Shown here: in pieces, positions 10,339-21,725 of the stretch | Layout: each line of letters begins with the position of its first letter | Position numbering within the stretch: position 1 is the first letter of the stretch | Origin: an uncultured Methylophilaceae bacterium | GTDB lineage: Bacteria > Pseudomonadota > Gammaproteobacteria > Burkholderiales > Methylophilaceae | Reading direction: 5' to 3' | Length of the DNA: 64,000 nucleotides | Assembly: GCA_903834185.1 (NCBI GenBank) | Contig: CAILHX010000051.1 | Coordinates: forward strand, 27,190 to 91,189 | Position numbers and translations under genes: made by a program | The notes under the pieces: model-generated | What the model was told of the DNA's origin: nothing | What the model saw: the letters and a program-made list of their open reading frames with translations, nothing else | Database searches by the model: none

Positions 10339-11145
10339 ATGCTAGTCCACCCGCAATTCGACCCTATTGCCATCCATATTGGTTCCTTTGGTATCCACTG
10401 GTACGGTCTGATGTACCTGACTGCTTTCATGGCCTTTCTCTGGCTGGGCAAGTACCGCATCCAGGCCAATCCGCAAGCGGGTTTCTCTATCCAGATGCTG
10501 GATGACATGCTGTTTTACGGAGCACTGGGTGTGATCCTGGGTGGACGCTTGGGCTATGTGTTGTTCTATCAGCCTTCACACTTTTTCGCACACCCCGCGG
10601 AGATACCAGCAGTCTGGCAAGGCGGTATGTCCTTTCACGGCGGATTTTTGGGCGTACTCACTGCGATGCTGATTGTTGCCCGCAAATATCAGATCAAATG
10701 GCTGGCGCTTATGGACTTCATTGCACCCCTGGTACCCCTGGGTCTTGGTGCCGGGCGCATGGGAAATTTCATCAACGGCGAATTGTGGGGACGTCCGACC
10801 GACTTGCCATGGGGCATGGTTTTCCCCTATGTAGACCAAGTCCCCCGCCACCCCTCACAATTATATGAATTTGGTCTGGAAGGCATCATCCTGTTTTCGA
10901 TATTGTGGCTTTACTCTCGTAAACCGCGCCCCACAGGTGCAGTATCCGGACTATTCCTGATTGGCTACGGTAGTTTCAGATTTTTGGTGGAATTCACGCG
11001 TCAGCCTGACAACTTTCTGGGTCTGTTGTCACTTGGGTTAAGCATGGGACAATGGCTCAGTCTGCCTATGGTGCTGGCCGGGATATGGATGATAGCCTGG
11101 TCGCACAACACTGGCTCAGGCAAAACTGGTACCGTGCTAAAATAA
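10339..11145 (+). CDS. lgt: Prolipoprotein diacylglyceryl transferase
   Basis: Lgt transfers diacylglycerol from phosphatidylglycerol to the lipobox cysteine of prolipoproteins in the inner membrane. The 268-residue polytopic protein shows SFHGGFLGV, the signature [18 protein letters not shown] and HPSQLYE, with about seven membrane segments. Likely clients in this window include BamC and the repeat lipoprotein at 40074. The gene stops 5 bases before rnpB. Confidence 0.96.
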   Translation: MLVHPQFDPIAIHIGSFGIHWYGLMYLTAFMAFLWLGKYRIQANPQAGFSIQMLDDMLFYGALGVILGGRLGYVLFYQPSHFFAHPAEIPAVWQGGMSFHGGFLGVLTAMLIVARKYQIKWLALMDFIAPLVPLGLGAGRMGNFINGELWGRPTDLPWGMVFPYVDQVPRHPSQLYEFGLEGIILFSILWLYSRKPRPTGAVSGLFLIGYGSFRFLVEFTRQPDNFLGLLSLGLSMGQWLSLPMVLAGIWMIAWSHNTGSGKTGTVLK

Positions 11146-11150
11146 GCACT

Positions 11151-11497
11151 GAAGCTGGCCAGACAGTCGCCGCCTGTGTTTAATGCACAGGGGGAGGAAA
11201 GTCCGGGCTGCACAGAGCGGGATGACGGCTAACGGCCGTACGCAGCAACTTTTGGGAAACCGAAAGCCAAGGCGAGGAACAGGGCCACAGAGACGAGTAA
11301 GCCGTAAGGTGGAAGTGAAACGCGGTAACCTCCATCCGCAGCAAGACCAAATAGGCTGGCATTTTACTTCGGTAATAAGGCGTGGCTCGCGCTGCCAGCG
11401 GGTAGGTTGCTTGAGTGCACGAGCAATTGTGCGCCTAGAGGAATGACTGTCGCTTACCGCAAGGTATGAACAAAACCCGGCTTATCGGCCAGCTTCT
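11151..11497 (+). ncRNA. rnpB: RNase P RNA component, bacterial class A
   Basis: RNase P RNA is the catalytic part of the enzyme that removes tRNA 5' leaders. The 5' end gaagctggccagacagtcgc and the 3' end cccggcttatcggccagctt pair to form the closing helix (11151-11156 with 11491-11496). The conserved core blocks ggaggaaagtccgggct, gaaacgcggtaacctcca and gcaagaccaaatagg are present in order. The length of about 347 nt fits class A. The exact 3' end is set from the closing helix. Confidence 0.96.
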
Positions 11498-11636
11498 ATT
11501 TTCCTATCACCTTTTACCTTTCTTACACCCAAGCTAATAATTAACATTCAGTTGATTTCATAATCAATTGATTTTTAACAAAAAACAATTTACCAGCTTT
11601 CTCAGCTAAGTATTTGAGTAAAAAAGAAAAAATAGT

Positions 11637-11665
11637 AAAAAGAGCTTGCAAAGCTCTTTTTTTTT
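11637..11665 (+). terminator. Rho-independent terminator after rnpB
   Basis: The stem agagctt/aagctct (11641-11647 with 11651-11657) has a 3-base loop and is followed by eight T. The flanking A4 before it can extend the stem. It separates rnpB from the mra operon. Confidence 0.85.
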
Positions 11666-11682
11666 ATCTATAGTTCCACCCA

Positions 11683-11708
11683 GTGGGAAAAAGTGGGATT
11701 TTGTGGGA
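11683..11708 (+). promoter_or_regulatory. MraZ operator: three GTGGGA boxes at 10-bp spacing
   Basis: GTGGGA occurs at 11683, 11693 and 11703, exactly one helical turn apart, about 100 bases before the mraZ start. MraZ is known to bind tandem TGGG-type repeats upstream of its own operon and repress it. This predicts autoregulation of the whole division and wall cluster downstream. Confidence 0.88.
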
Positions 11709-11811
11709 GTCGCTGTTCGAAACTAAGGGCGGATGGCGACTACCCTTTGTTGCCATTCTCCCCGATAGCACTCAGGGAAAATTTAAAACGGGTTCATTTT
11801 AAGGCTCATTC

Positions 11812-12252
11812 ATGTTTCGCGGCGCAACCTCTCTCAATCTTGATGCTAAAGGCCGGCTGGCAGTACCCAGCCGGCATAGAGACGCCCTGATGAACCAGTC
11901 CGCAGGTCAGTTGGTACTTACCGCACACCCCCATCGTTGCTTGCTGCTTTACCCGCAACCGGCATGGGAACCCATACAGGCAAAGATCATGTCGCTTTCC
12001 AGCTTTGACCGTCAATCGAGTGCGCTTCAGCGTTTACTGGTGGGCTATGCCGAGGATATGGAGATGGATAGCGCCGGACGCTTGCTGGTCTCGCCGGCCT
12101 TGCGCGAATTCGCGCAACTGGAGAAGTCCGCCATGCTGGTCGGTCAAGGCAGCCATTTTGAATTGTGGAGCATGGAAGCCTGGAAGGCGCAACTGGAACA
12201 AGTAATGGATGCCGAGTCCTTGCCCACAGAGCTGGAAGGTTTTTCGTTGTGA
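11812..12252 (+). CDS. mraZ: Transcriptional regulator MraZ
   Basis: MraZ is an AbrB-like DNA-binding protein that represses the mra/dcw operon. The 146-residue protein contains the two expected repeats: [16 protein letters not shown] at the N terminus and [18 protein letters not shown] in the second half. Its target boxes lie about 100 bases upstream. The stop overlaps the rsmH GTG start. Confidence 0.96.
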   Translation: MFRGATSLNLDAKGRLAVPSRHRDALMNQSAGQLVLTAHPHRCLLLYPQPAWEPIQAKIMSLSSFDRQSSALQRLLVGYAEDMEMDSAGRLLVSPALREFAQLEKSAMLVGQGSHFELWSMEAWKAQLEQVMDAESLPTELEGFSL

Positions 12253-13199
12253 CCGCAGGGCTGAACGCCCACCCACAACACCTTCCGGTATTGCTTCATG
12301 AAGCGGTCGAGGCATTGAACATAGCTGCAGATGGCATTTATGTAGATGGCACATTCGGTCGCGGCGGGCATAGTCTGGCGATTTTGCAAAAACTGGGTAA
12401 GGGCGGGCGGCTGATTGCCTTCGACAGAGATGCGCAAGCGATTGAAGCGGCACAGAATATCAACGACCCGCGCTTCACTGCAGTGAGAAGCCCGTTTAGC
12501 CAGATGGAAAAGATTTTAAGGGATTTAGGTATTTCAAAGGTGGCTGGCGTGTTGCTCGATATAGGTGTTTCGTCACCGCAGATTAATGAGGCCGAAAGGG
12601 GTTTCAGCTTTAAAAACGATGGTCCTTTGGATATGCGGATGGACCAAAGTCGCGGGCAGACTGCCGCAGAGTTTTTAGCAACAACATCCGAGCAACAACT
12701 TCAGGAGGTTATAAAAAATTATGGTGAAGAACGGTTTGCTAAACAGATTGCAAGGGCGCTTGTTGCGGCACGCACAGACGGGCAGCACATTCACACTACT
12801 CGACAACTTGCCACGATCGTGGCAGGCGCTGTCACCAAAGTCGAGCCCGGTCAGGATCCGGCGACACGCACCTTTCAAGCTTTACGGATTTTCATCAATC
12901 AGGAGCTTGAGGAATTGTCGCTAGCGCTGCCTCATTGCGCTGAAATTCTTGCCCCCGGCGGCAGATTAGCCGTCATCAGCTTCCATTCCCTGGAAGATCG
13001 AATCGTAAAACGTTTTATTCGTTCGCAGCAAGACCGCGATGACCTCCCCAGTAATTTCCCTGTGCGTGCAGCAGATTTGCCGCAACCCCGTCTCATCGCC
13101 GTGGGCAAGGCAATCAAGCCCGGCAAACAGGAAGTCGCTTTCAACCCGCGCTCACGCAGTGCGGTATTGCGCGTGGCAGAAAGAACCTCAACGCCATGA
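12249..13199 (+). CDS. rsmH: 16S rRNA (cytosine1402-N4)-methyltransferase
   Basis: RsmH methylates C1402 of 16S rRNA using SAM. The 316-residue protein shows [25 protein letters not shown] (SAM site), [12 protein letters not shown] and the late [16 protein letters not shown] chose GTG 12249, overlapping the mraZ stop in the form GTGA, because the upstream part of the open frame lies inside mraZ and does not resemble the family. Confidence 0.95.
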   Translation: MTAGLNAHPQHLPVLLHEAVEALNIAADGIYVDGTFGRGGHSLAILQKLGKGGRLIAFDRDAQAIEAAQNINDPRFTAVRSPFSQMEKILRDLGISKVAGVLLDIGVSSPQINEAERGFSFKNDGPLDMRMDQSRGQTAAEFLATTSEQQLQEVIKNYGEERFAKQIARALVAARTDGQHIHTTRQLATIVAGAVTKVEPGQDPATRTFQALRIFINQELEELSLALPHCAEILAPGGRLAVISFHSLEDRIVKRFIRSQQDRDDLPSNFPVRAADLPQPRLIAVGKAIKPGKQEVAFNPRSRSAVLRVAERTSTP

Positions 13200-13468
13200 C
13201 CAAGCTAAATCTCATTTTGCTGGCGATCCTGTTGTGCTGCGCACTAAGTGTGGTGACCTCGCAACACAAGGCACGCAAGCTTTATATCGAACTGCAACAG
13301 CAACAAAATCAGGCCAAACAATACGAGATTGAATGGGGGCAATTAGAGCTGGAACAAAGTACCTGGGCAGTACATTCCCGTATTGAGCAAGTTGCTGCCA
13401 GCCAGTTACAGATGAAAGTGCCGGAAGCCTCGCGCATTCAGGTCATCCAGCTTGGAGGGGTACGCTGA
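13196..13468 (+). CDS. ftsL: Cell division protein FtsL
   Basis: This 90-residue bitopic protein has one N-terminal membrane segment (about residues 4-22) and a periplasmic coiled-coil stretch rich in Gln and Glu. FtsL forms a complex with FtsB and FtsQ that activates septal peptidoglycan synthesis by FtsW-FtsI. Identification rests on size, topology and its place between rsmH and ftsI, with overlaps of 4 bases and 1 base. Confidence 0.92.
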   Translation: MTKLNLILLAILLCCALSVVTSQHKARKLYIELQQQQNQAKQYEIEWGQLELEQSTWAVHSRIEQVAASQLQMKVPEASRIQVIQLGGVR

Positions 13469-15219
13469 TGGCGCAAAGCGCTGCTCAGATACTATCAAAA
13501 GCAAGAGCGCAGGCCATGCCGATGCGCCTGCCTTCCTGGCGCAGACGCGCACTGCTGATCGGGTTGATGCTTTGCTTTGCGATGCTGTTAGGCCGAGCCG
13601 TTTACCTGCAGGGTCTGCACCGCGATTTCCTGCAACAAAAAGGCGATCAGCGTTATGGCCGTACGCTCAGCATTTTCGCGCATCGCGGCATGATCACCGA
13701 CCGCAATAATGAACCGCTGGCAATCAGCACGCCTGTGGAATCGGTCTGGGCCAGCCCGCCGGATGTCGAGATTACACCGCAACAAACAAAAAACCTGGCG
13801 GAATTGCTGCAAATAAAACCGGGTGAAATCAATAAAAAAATAAAAAATAACGACAAAAACTTTATTTATCTCAAGCGCCGCATGCCTCCCGAGGCCGCCG
13901 CACGGGTGATGCAGCTCGGCATTCCCGGCATATATCTGCAACGGGAATACCGGCGTTTTTATCCGGCAGGCGACATGTCGGCTCATATCATCGGTTTCAC
14001 CGGTGCTGAAGACATCGGTCAGGAAGGGGTGGAGCTGGTGTATCAACACTGGCTGGGCGGCAAACAAGGCAGTCGCCGCGTGATCCAGGACAGGCAGGGG
14101 CACATCATAGAAGAGCTGGAAGAAGTCAAAGTACCGCAAGAGGGACGTGATCTGGTGCTATCCATAGACAGGCGTATTCAGTATCTTGCTCATCGCGAGC
14201 TGGCGCACGCGGTCGAAATCAACAAAGCCAAGGCTGGCAGTATCGTGGTGCTTGATTCGCGTACCGGCGAGGTGTTGGCATTAGCCAACCAGCCTACTTA
14301 CAACCCGAATGCACCCACCAATCTGGCGGTAAGTGCCCGCAACCGTGCCATCGTGGATACCTTCGAGCCAGGCTCCACACTGAAGCCGTTCACTGTTGCA
14401 ACTGCGCTGGAAGCGGGTACCTTCAAGCCCGATACTTTAATCAATACCGGTAACGGTAAGTATAGTATCGGCCCAGCCACCATCAGTGATGCGCATCCGG
14501 TGGGGATAGTCACTGTGGCACAAGTGATACAAAAATCATCTAACGTCGGCGCTGCCAAAATAGCCCTTACCCTCGCGCCCGAAGCAATGTGGCGGATGTT
14601 TAACCAGATGGGTTTCGGCTCCACTTCGCATATCGGTTTCCCCGGCGAAGCCTCCGGTCACCTGCGCCCTTGGCAACACTGGCGGCCTATCGAACAAGCG
14701 ACCATGGCTTATGGTCATGGCATTTCACTGAGCCTGATACAACTTGCGCGCGCTTACACCGCGTTTGCCAACGATGGCGAGATCAAACCTATTTCATTAC
14801 TCAAGCTAAATGAACCACCTATCGGTCAACATGTGATCTCGGCACAAACCGCCAAAGAGATCCGCGATATGCTGGAATTAGTTGTGCAGCCTGGAGGCAC
14901 AGCCCCCAGAGCGCAAATAGCAGGCTATCGCGTTGCCGGAAAAACCGGCACTGCACATAAATTGCTCAACGGGCAGTACGCCGAGAACCTCTATGTCTCA
15001 TCCTTTATCGGCATGGCTCCAGCCACTAATCCGCGTCTGATCATTGCAGTAATGATTGATGAACCTAGCGCCGGAGAATATTACGGTGGCGCTGTCGCTG
15101 CACCGGTGTTCAGCAATGTGATGGCAGGTGCGTTGAGGATACTGGCAATTCCGCAGGATGCACCGGCCTCCAACATCGCTCCCGTGATCAACGCCCCTGA
15201 AGTCAAGGAGAGTGTATGA
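13468..15219 (+). CDS. ftsI: Septal peptidoglycan transpeptidase FtsI (PBP3)
   Basis: This class B penicillin-binding protein cross-links septal peptidoglycan with FtsW. The 583 residues comprise a short cytoplasmic tail, one membrane segment at about 28-46, a pedestal domain and a transpeptidase domain with catalytic EPGSTLKPF (SxxK), SSN and KTGTAHK motifs. The length is normal. Confidence 0.96.
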   Translation: MAQSAAQILSKARAQAMPMRLPSWRRRALLIGLMLCFAMLLGRAVYLQGLHRDFLQQKGDQRYGRTLSIFAHRGMITDRNNEPLAISTPVESVWASPPDVEITPQQTKNLAELLQIKPGEINKKIKNNDKNFIYLKRRMPPEAAARVMQLGIPGIYLQREYRRFYPAGDMSAHIIGFTGAEDIGQEGVELVYQHWLGGKQGSRRVIQDRQGHIIEELEEVKVPQEGRDLVLSIDRRIQYLAHRELAHAVEINKAKAGSIVVLDSRTGEVLALANQPTYNPNAPTNLAVSARNRAIVDTFEPGSTLKPFTVATALEAGTFKPDTLINTGNGKYSIGPATISDAHPVGIVTVAQVIQKSSNVGAAKIALTLAPEAMWRMFNQMGFGSTSHIGFPGEASGHLRPWQHWRPIEQATMAYGHGISLSLIQLARAYTAFANDGEIKPISLLKLNEPPIGQHVISAQTAKEIRDMLELVVQPGGTAPRAQIAGYRVAGKTGTAHKLLNGQYAENLYVSSFIGMAPATNPRLIIAVMIDEPSAGEYYGGAVAAPVFSNVMAGALRILAIPQDAPASNIAPVINAPEVKESV

Positions 15220-16646
15220 CGACAGGCGCACAGATACTGGCACAAATGCAGGATATGCAACCGCGCCGCCTGGTGAACGATAGTCGTCAGGTGCACCACG
15301 GAGATGCGTTCATCGCGTATCCTGGCGAACACGTGGATGGCCGCGATTTCATACAGCAGGCCATCGCACAAGGCGCAACAGCGATACTGTGGGAAAGCAC
15401 CGGTTATGCATGGAACGCGGACTGGGATATTGCCAATTGGCCGGTGAGTAATCTGCGTGAGCAGGTGGGCAGCCTCGCCAGCGCTTTTTATGGCGAACCC
15501 TCGCAGAAACTATGGGTGATCGGCGTCACCGGCACCAACGGCAAAACTTCTTGCAGCCACTGGGTGGCGCAAGCACTGCAAATACTGGGGCGTAACACCG
15601 CCATCATCGGCACACTGGGAAACGGCTTTCCCAATGCTTTGTCGGCAACCATCAATACCACGCCGGATCCCATTCTGCTGCACGGACTATTGGCCGAGTA
15701 TCTGGCGCAAGGCACGACGGATATCGCCATGGAAGTTTCCTCTCACGCGCTGGTGCAACACCGCGTCAATGGCATGAAATTCGATGTGGCGGTATTGACC
15801 AATCTGTCACGTGACCATCTGGATTTCCACGGCGACATGACAAACTACATCGCCGCCAAGCGCATATTGTTTGAATGGCCGGATTTGCAGCATGCGGTAC
15901 TGAATGTTGATGATGCGTTCGGCGCTGAAATGGCGCAACAACTTGATAAACGCAAAATCGATGTAGTCACTTATGGCTTCGATCAGGCCGATGTGCAAGG
16001 GCACGATCTCAGCTTCAATGCCCACGGACTCACCATGCGCGTGACTACGCCTCAAGGAGAGGCCGTTTTATCCGCCCAACTGGTAGGCCGTTTCAATGCC
16101 TACAACCTGCTGGCAGTACTGGCGGCTTTGCTTTGTTCGGGCATCCGCTTGCAGGATGCGGTGAGCGCCATCTCCAAACTCATTCCGGTCGCTGGTCGTA
16201 TGCAGCAACTTGGCGGCGGCAAACTGCCATTAGTTGTGGTGGATTATGCGCACACTCCGGATGCGTTGCAAAAAGTGCTCTCCACCCTAAGAGAGCAATG
16301 CAGCGGACGCTTGATCTGCGTATTCGGTTGCGGTGGCGACCGCGACAAAGGCAAACGCCCTTTAATGGGCGAAACAGTGTCGAACCTGGCAGATTACGCC
16401 ATTATCACTGCCGATAACCCGCGCCATGAGGATGTGAACGATATCATTGCCGACATCGTGCAGGATATGCGCGGCGCGTATCTGATAGAACCGGATCGCG
16501 CTAGTGCGATCCGCCTTGCCATCCGGCAAGCGCAGGCTGGCGACATTGTTTTGCTGGCCGGGAAAGGTCATGAAGATTATCAACAGATAGGTACGCAAAA
16601 ACTACCTTTCAGCGATCTGGATTTTGCCAGGGAGGCGCTGTCATGA
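15216..16646 (+). CDS. murE: UDP-MurNAc-tripeptide synthetase (meso-DAP adding)
   Basis: MurE adds meso-diaminopimelate to UDP-MurNAc-L-Ala-D-Glu. The ATP loop GVTGTNGKTSC lies near residue 105, and the DNPR motif (TADNPRHE) near the C terminus selects DAP over lysine. The 476-residue length is normal. Start and stop both overlap their neighbours by 4 bases, which suggests coupled translation. Confidence 0.96.
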   Translation: MTTGAQILAQMQDMQPRRLVNDSRQVHHGDAFIAYPGEHVDGRDFIQQAIAQGATAILWESTGYAWNADWDIANWPVSNLREQVGSLASAFYGEPSQKLWVIGVTGTNGKTSCSHWVAQALQILGRNTAIIGTLGNGFPNALSATINTTPDPILLHGLLAEYLAQGTTDIAMEVSSHALVQHRVNGMKFDVAVLTNLSRDHLDFHGDMTNYIAAKRILFEWPDLQHAVLNVDDAFGAEMAQQLDKRKIDVVTYGFDQADVQGHDLSFNAHGLTMRVTTPQGEAVLSAQLVGRFNAYNLLAVLAALLCSGIRLQDAVSAISKLIPVAGRMQQLGGGKLPLVVVDYAHTPDALQKVLSTLREQCSGRLICVFGCGGDRDKGKRPLMGETVSNLADYAIITADNPRHEDVNDIIADIVQDMRGAYLIEPDRASAIRLAIRQAQAGDIVLLAGKGHEDYQQIGTQKLPFSDLDFAREALS

Positions 16647-18019
16647 TGATGCTCTCCACAGCAGCAAAAGCAACCAATGGTCAACTCATCGGTGCCGATG
16701 CAATGTTTAACGCGGTGAGTACGGACAGCCGCAACATCAATGCGGATAATCTATTCATTGCGCTTAAAGGTGACAGCTTTGACGGGCACGACTACGCAGC
16801 CCAGTGCCTGCAGCAAGGAGCGGCAGGCATTCTGGTAAGTAAAAAAATCGAAACGGAAAAGCCGCAAATCGTGGTGCAGGACACGCGTCTGGCGCTGGGT
16901 AAGCTGGCGCAATATTGGCGCGAACAATTCGACATCCCGCTTGCCGCGATTACGGGCAGCAACGGCAAAACCACGGTCAAGGAGATGCTGGCGTCTATTC
17001 TGCGTCATGTCGCCGGCGATCAGCATGTGCTGGCGACCGAAGGCAATCTGAATAACGATATTGGCCTGCCATTGACTTTGCTCAAACTGCAATCGCATCA
17101 TCGTTTTGCGGTTGCCGAAATGGGTATGAGCAACCCCGGCGAGATTGATTACCTGACCCACCTTGCCCACCCCAGCGTGGCTGTTGTCAATAACGCGCAT
17201 CCTGCGCATCTGCTAGGCATGGGCAATGTAGAGGCGATCGCCAGAGAAAAAGGCAGCATCTTCAATGGTCTGGGTCCTACTGGCATCGCCGTTTTCAACG
17301 CCGATGATACTTTTGCACCACTGTGGAAATCGTTGGCGGGGTCAAACAAGACGCTGACTTTCGGACTGAAGCATGCTGCCGATATCAGCGCTGACTATCA
17401 ATTGAAAGCTGATTGTTCGCAGCTCACCATCAAAACTGCCAGCGGCAGCATCTCTGTCAGCATCGGGGTGCCGGGCACACACAATATAAGTAATGCACTG
17501 GCGGCCACTGCTGCTGCCTTGGCCATGGGGATAAGCTTGCCTGACGTTGCTGCGGGCCTGGCAGCTTTTGCAGGGGTCAAAGGTCGATTGCAGCTTAAAC
17601 AAGGCAAGGCCGGAGCAATGGTGATAGATGACAGCTATAACGCCAACCCGGCATCCATGCGTGCTGCTATCTCGGTACTTGCTGAAGCTTCCGGCCAGAA
17701 AATTCTGGTAGTAGGCGACATGGGTGAACTAGGTGATGACGCCAAGCGCTTGCACGAAGAAATCGGCACATTTGCCAAACAGTCAGGGATAGACCAGCTT
17801 TTCGCGCTGGGCGAAGCAAGTCAGCACATCGCACTTGCCTTCGGCGACAAAGCGCGACATTTCGATACGCCTGCAGCCTTGGTGGAAGGGCTGGCTCCTT
17901 ATCTGGAATCCAACACTACGATACTGGTTAAAGGTTCGCGCTTCATGAAAATGGAGCGTGTAACCGAAGCCATACTTATGAACACAAACGCCTGCCCGCA
18001 GGCTGAAAGGGTGCACTGA
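16643..18019 (+). CDS. murF: UDP-MurNAc-tripeptide:D-Ala-D-Ala ligase
   Basis: MurF adds D-Ala-D-Ala to complete the pentapeptide precursor. The 458-residue protein has the ATP loop [14 protein letters not shown] at about 108-121, [15 protein letters not shown], and the late [14 protein letters not shown] motif. It overlaps murE by 4 bases and mraY by 1. Confidence 0.96.
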   Translation: MMMLSTAAKATNGQLIGADAMFNAVSTDSRNINADNLFIALKGDSFDGHDYAAQCLQQGAAGILVSKKIETEKPQIVVQDTRLALGKLAQYWREQFDIPLAAITGSNGKTTVKEMLASILRHVAGDQHVLATEGNLNNDIGLPLTLLKLQSHHRFAVAEMGMSNPGEIDYLTHLAHPSVAVVNNAHPAHLLGMGNVEAIAREKGSIFNGLGPTGIAVFNADDTFAPLWKSLAGSNKTLTFGLKHAADISADYQLKADCSQLTIKTASGSISVSIGVPGTHNISNALAATAAALAMGISLPDVAAGLAAFAGVKGRLQLKQGKAGAMVIDDSYNANPASMRAAISVLAEASGQKILVVGDMGELGDDAKRLHEEIGTFAKQSGIDQLFALGEASQHIALAFGDKARHFDTPAALVEGLAPYLESNTTILVKGSRFMKMERVTEAILMNTNACPQAERVH

Positions 18020-19122
18020 TGCTATTAGAGCTTACACGCTGGCTGGCTCATGATCTACGGGCATTTAACGTATTCAATTACATCACCTTGCGTGCTGTGC
18101 TGGCCATTCTTACCTCACTGGCGATCTCGTTATTGGTCGGGCCAACGATGATACGCAAACTGACCCAGTATAAGGTAGGCCAATCGGTACGCGACAATGG
18201 TCCGCAGACGCATTTGATCAAGGCCGGAACGCCCACCATGGGAGGAGCGCTGATACTGGTTTCCATTGCCATCGCCACTTTGCTGTGGGCCGACCTGCAT
18301 AATCGCTATGTATGGGTAGTCCTGTTTACCACACTGGGATTCGGCATCATAGGTTGGGTGGACGACTGGCGCAAAGTCGTGCATCGCAACCCGAAGGGCC
18401 TTTCGGCCAAAGAAAAATACTTCTGGCAATCGGTGATCGGATTCAGCGTGGCTGGTTATCTGTATGCAACCTCGTCACTGCCTGCAAACACCGAGCTTAT
18501 CGTACCGTTCTTCAAGCATCTGGTATTTCCGCTTGGCGCTTTCGGTTTCATTGTGCTGACTTATCTGGTGATCGTGGGTTCAAGCAATGCAGTCAATCTT
18601 ACCGACGGCCTGGATGGTCTTGCCATCATGCCGACAGTGCTGGTCAGCAGTGCCCTGGCAATATTCGCCTACGCCACCGGTCACTTGTTCTTCTCAAAAT
18701 ATCTGGGTATCCCTTACGTGCCGGGTGCCGGCGAACTGGCGGTGTTCTGCTCGGCAGTAGCCGGGGCCGGGCTGGGCTTTCTGTGGTTCAACGCTTACCC
18801 CGCGGAAGTGTTCATGGGTGACGTCGGCGCACTGGCACTGGGGGCGGCGCTGGGCACTGTCGCGGTCATTGTGCGTCAGGAAATCGTGCTGTTCATCATG
18901 GGCGGCGTATTCGTGGTCGAGACGGTATCGGTTGCTGCGCAGGTCAGCTACTTCAAGTACACAAAATACAAATATGGCGAAGGCCAGCGCATCTTCCTCA
19001 TGGCGCCGCTGCATCACCACTACGAGCAAAAAGGCTGGAAAGAGACGCAAGTGGTGGTGCGCTTCTGGATCATCACCATGATGCTGGTGCTGCTCGGACT
19101 ATCAACGTTGAAACTGCGATAA
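18019..19122 (+). CDS. mraY: Phospho-MurNAc-pentapeptide transferase
   Basis: MraY makes lipid I by moving phospho-MurNAc-pentapeptide to undecaprenyl phosphate in the inner membrane. The 367-residue, roughly ten-segment protein shows GTPTMGG near residues 71-77, the WVDDWRK Asp motif, [10 protein letters not shown], and the late [12 protein letters not shown] histidine motif. Confidence 0.97.
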   Translation: MLLELTRWLAHDLRAFNVFNYITLRAVLAILTSLAISLLVGPTMIRKLTQYKVGQSVRDNGPQTHLIKAGTPTMGGALILVSIAIATLLWADLHNRYVWVVLFTTLGFGIIGWVDDWRKVVHRNPKGLSAKEKYFWQSVIGFSVAGYLYATSSLPANTELIVPFFKHLVFPLGAFGFIVLTYLVIVGSSNAVNLTDGLDGLAIMPTVLVSSALAIFAYATGHLFFSKYLGIPYVPGAGELAVFCSAVAGAGLGFLWFNAYPAEVFMGDVGALALGAALGTVAVIVRQEIVLFIMGGVFVVETVSVAAQVSYFKYTKYKYGEGQRIFLMAPLHHHYEQKGWKETQVVVRFWIITMMLVLLGLSTLKLR

Positions 19123-19129
19123 CAGGTAA

Positions 19130-20497
19130 ATGCTACCCATGGAACTTGATCTGAAAAACAAGCGAGTATTGGTGCTGGGACTGGGTGATACCGGCCTGTC
19201 TGCACTGCGCTGGCTGTCAGGTCAAGGGGCCACACTCAGCGTCGCAGATAGCCGTGATACACCGCCCAATCTGGCACTGGTACAAGTGGATATGCCGAAA
19301 GTGACCGTTTATCTGGGGGCATTTCAGGAACGGGCTTTTGCCGGAGCAGAGTTGATAGTCATCAGTCCAGGCGTTGCTTTGAACGAGCCGCAAATACAAG
19401 CGGCTATCGCACGCGGGATTCCAGTGGTAGGTGACATAGAGTTGTTTGCCCGTTTCCGCCCGAGAAAAAGCAAGGTGATCGCCATTACCGGTTCCAATGG
19501 CAAGAGCACAGTGACCAGTCTGGTAGGCGCCATGTGCCAAAAAGCCGGTCTGAAAACCATAGTTGCAGGCAATATCGGGGTTCCCGTGCTGGATACCTTG
19601 GCTATGGATACGCCTGACGTTTACGTACTGGAGCTTTCCAGCTTTCAACTTGAAACCACCTCCAGTCTGAATGCTGACGCGGCGACTGTGCTTAACATCA
19701 GCGAAGATCATCTGGACCGCTACGCTGGCATCGCCGAGTATGCCGCCGCCAAAGCTCGTATTTTTAACGGTACTGGCGTGCAAGTGCTGAACCGGCGCAA
19801 TAGCTGGAGCAAGCGCATGGCACTGCCGGATCGGCATGTAGTGTATTTCGGAGATGACGGTCCGGACAATGCGCACAATTACGGCTTGCGCCAGACAGGC
19901 CGTGACATATGGTTGATGCAGGGCGATACCGATCTGCTGAATTTCGCAGAATGCCGGATCGCCGGGTTGCACAACGCCACTAATGCACTGGCCGCACTGG
20001 CATTGTGCCGAGCCATAGGCCTGAATCGCCCGCCATTGCTTGCGGCAATGCGCGAGTTCAAGGGCTTGCCGCATCGGGTTGAATGGGTCACCGAAATCAA
20101 CGGCATTACCTTCTTTGACGATTCCAAAGGCACCAATGTAGGTGCAACTTGCGCTGCCATCGACGGATTGCCGCCAAAAGTAGTGTTGATCGCTGGCGGT
20201 GACGGAAAAGGCCAAAACTTCGACCCTCTGCAGCAATATATTCAACGCAATGCAAGGAGCGTAATCCTGATAGGGCGTGACGCGCCCATCATCGCCGCCG
20301 CCATCAAAGCGTCCAATGTGCCGATGATTTCTGCCAAGAACATGCAGGAAGCGGTGCAAAAAGCTTTTTCTGCTGCACAACCGGGCGATGCGGTGCTGCT
20401 CTCTCCTGCTTGCGCCAGTTTCGATATGTTCCGTAACTATGTGCACCGCGCCGAAGTATTCATTGACGCTGTCCGTCATTTGGAGGCCACCACATGA
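19130..20497 (+). CDS. murD: UDP-MurNAc-L-Ala:D-Glu ligase
   Basis: MurD adds D-glutamate to UDP-MurNAc-L-Ala. The 455-residue protein has an N-terminal [16 protein letters not shown] loop, the ATP site [13 protein letters not shown] at about 118-130, and the late [11 protein letters not shown] motif. ATG 19130 follows CAGG; a second ATG at 19139 is also possible and gives a protein three residues shorter. Confidence 0.95.
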   Translation: MLPMELDLKNKRVLVLGLGDTGLSALRWLSGQGATLSVADSRDTPPNLALVQVDMPKVTVYLGAFQERAFAGAELIVISPGVALNEPQIQAAIARGIPVVGDIELFARFRPRKSKVIAITGSNGKSTVTSLVGAMCQKAGLKTIVAGNIGVPVLDTLAMDTPDVYVLELSSFQLETTSSLNADAATVLNISEDHLDRYAGIAEYAAAKARIFNGTGVQVLNRRNSWSKRMALPDRHVVYFGDDGPDNAHNYGLRQTGRDIWLMQGDTDLLNFAECRIAGLHNATNALAALALCRAIGLNRPPLLAAMREFKGLPHRVEWVTEINGITFFDDSKGTNVGATCAAIDGLPPKVVLIAGGDGKGQNFDPLQQYIQRNARSVILIGRDAPIIAAAIKASNVPMISAKNMQEAVQKAFSAAQPGDAVLLSPACASFDMFRNYVHRAEVFIDAVRHLEATT

Positions 20498-21678
20498 TAG
20501 ACAGCATGAACGGGATGATGACCATGTTGCGTGAGCGCGGCAAGATCGTTGCGCCACCTTACGACCAGGCATTGCTATGGGCGGTGTTGCTATTACTGTC
20601 ATTCGGATTGGTGATGGTGTATTCCGCCTCTATCGCCCTGGCCGAAGCTGACAAGTCTTTCGGCCATCAGTCAACCTATTTCCTGGTACGCCACACCATC
20701 TTTTTAATCATAGGGCTGCTGGCCGGATTAGTGACGTTTCAATTTCCCACACGTTTTTGGCAAAAAATGGCCCCTTTGCTTTTTTTAGTCGGACTGGCTT
20801 TGCTGGTGCTGGTACTTATTCCGCATATCGGGCGCGAAGTGAATGGCAGTCGTCGCTGGATACCTCTTATTTTCTTCACCTTGCAACCCTCGGAACTGAT
20901 GAAGTTATTCGCCGCCATGTATGTCGCCGACTATACGGTACGCAAAGCTGCATTTCTGCATAGCTTTACCCGCGGATTCCTGCCCATGCTGGCAGTGATG
21001 CTGTTGGTAGCGGGCTTGTTGTTACGTGAACCTGATTTCGGCGCTTTCGCCGTGATCGCTGCGGTGTCTATTTCCATTTTGTGGCTGGGCGGAATCAATG
21101 GGCGCATCTTTGCAGGCTTGCTGGTAATGCTGGTGACAGGTCTGGTTTTCCTCATCTGGAGCTCGCCATACCGTTTGCAACGCATCACCGGATTCATGGA
21201 CCCTTGGGCCGATCCATACGGCAAAGGCTATCAGCTCTCGCACGCCCTGATTGCCTTCGGACGTGGCGAACTTTTCGGCGTCGGCTTGGGAGGCAGCGTG
21301 GAAAAACTGCTCTACCTGCCGGAAGCACACACTGACTTTTTATTAGCCGTGATTGCGGAAGAACTGGGATTCCTGGGGGTACTTGCCGTGGTACTCGCAT
21401 TTGTGTGGCTGGTGATGCGCGCCTTCAGTATCGCCAAGGAAGCCGCACTGTATGAGCGTAACTTCTCCGCCCTGCTGGCACAAGGCATAGGCGTATGGCT
21501 GGGCATGCAGTCATTCATCAACATGGGCGTCAACATGGGGCTGTTGCCCACCAAAGGCTTGACGTTACCACTGTTGTCCTTCGGCGGCAGCGGCATCGTT
21601 GCCAATTGTATTGCACTGGCTATATTGCTGCGTATTGATTATGAAAACAGACGCCTCGCGAAAGGGTTACCCGCATGA
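20494..21678 (+). CDS. ftsW: Septal SEDS glycosyltransferase FtsW
   Basis: FtsW polymerises lipid II at the septum together with FtsI. The 394-residue polytopic protein shows VMVYSAS in the first membrane segment, GSRRWIPL, the conserved Asp-containing LREPDFGA, and the late [10 protein letters not shown] motif. Its TGA overlaps, as ATGA, a 47-codon ORF that repeats the murG start rather than murG itself. Confidence 0.96.
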   Translation: MIDSMNGMMTMLRERGKIVAPPYDQALLWAVLLLLSFGLVMVYSASIALAEADKSFGHQSTYFLVRHTIFLIIGLLAGLVTFQFPTRFWQKMAPLLFLVGLALLVLVLIPHIGREVNGSRRWIPLIFFTLQPSELMKLFAAMYVADYTVRKAAFLHSFTRGFLPMLAVMLLVAGLLLREPDFGAFAVIAAVSISILWLGGINGRIFAGLLVMLVTGLVFLIWSSPYRLQRITGFMDPWADPYGKGYQLSHALIAFGRGELFGVGLGGSVEKLLYLPEAHTDFLLAVIAEELGFLGVLAVVLAFVWLVMRAFSIAKEAALYERNFSALLAQGIGVWLGMQSFINMGVNMGLLPTKGLTLPLLSFGGSGIVANCIALAILLRIDYENRRLAKGLPA

Positions 21679-21725
21679 CGCCGACGCTGATGATCATGGC
21701 AGGCGGCACCGGAGGGCATGTTTTT
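21675..21725 (+). repeat. Upstream copy of the murG 5' end (imperfect direct repeat)
   Basis: These 51 bases match 21815-21865 except at seven positions, all silent in the 17 codons (Thr2, Pro3, Thr4, Leu5, Ile7, Ala9, Gly11). The last 18 bases, accggagggcatgttttt (21708-21725 and 21848-21865), are identical. This copy keeps the native overlap with ftsW, so it probably marks the original murG start. Confidence 0.95.

Larger units (their letters stand above)
11498..11811. other. Intergenic region between rnpB and mraZ
   Basis: This 314-base AT-rich stretch has no coding potential. It holds a palindrome AATCAATTGATT (11562-11573), a strong terminator (11637-11665) and three MraZ boxes (11683-11708). 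A promoter for the mra operon must lie here, but I could not place a convincing -35/-10 pair. Confidence 0.7.

Noticed and set aside
19217..20602. 461-codon minus-strand open frame over murD
   Set aside because: It lies wholly opposite murD and the start of ftsW, has an odd Cys/His-rich composition and no domain. It is a shadow frame.
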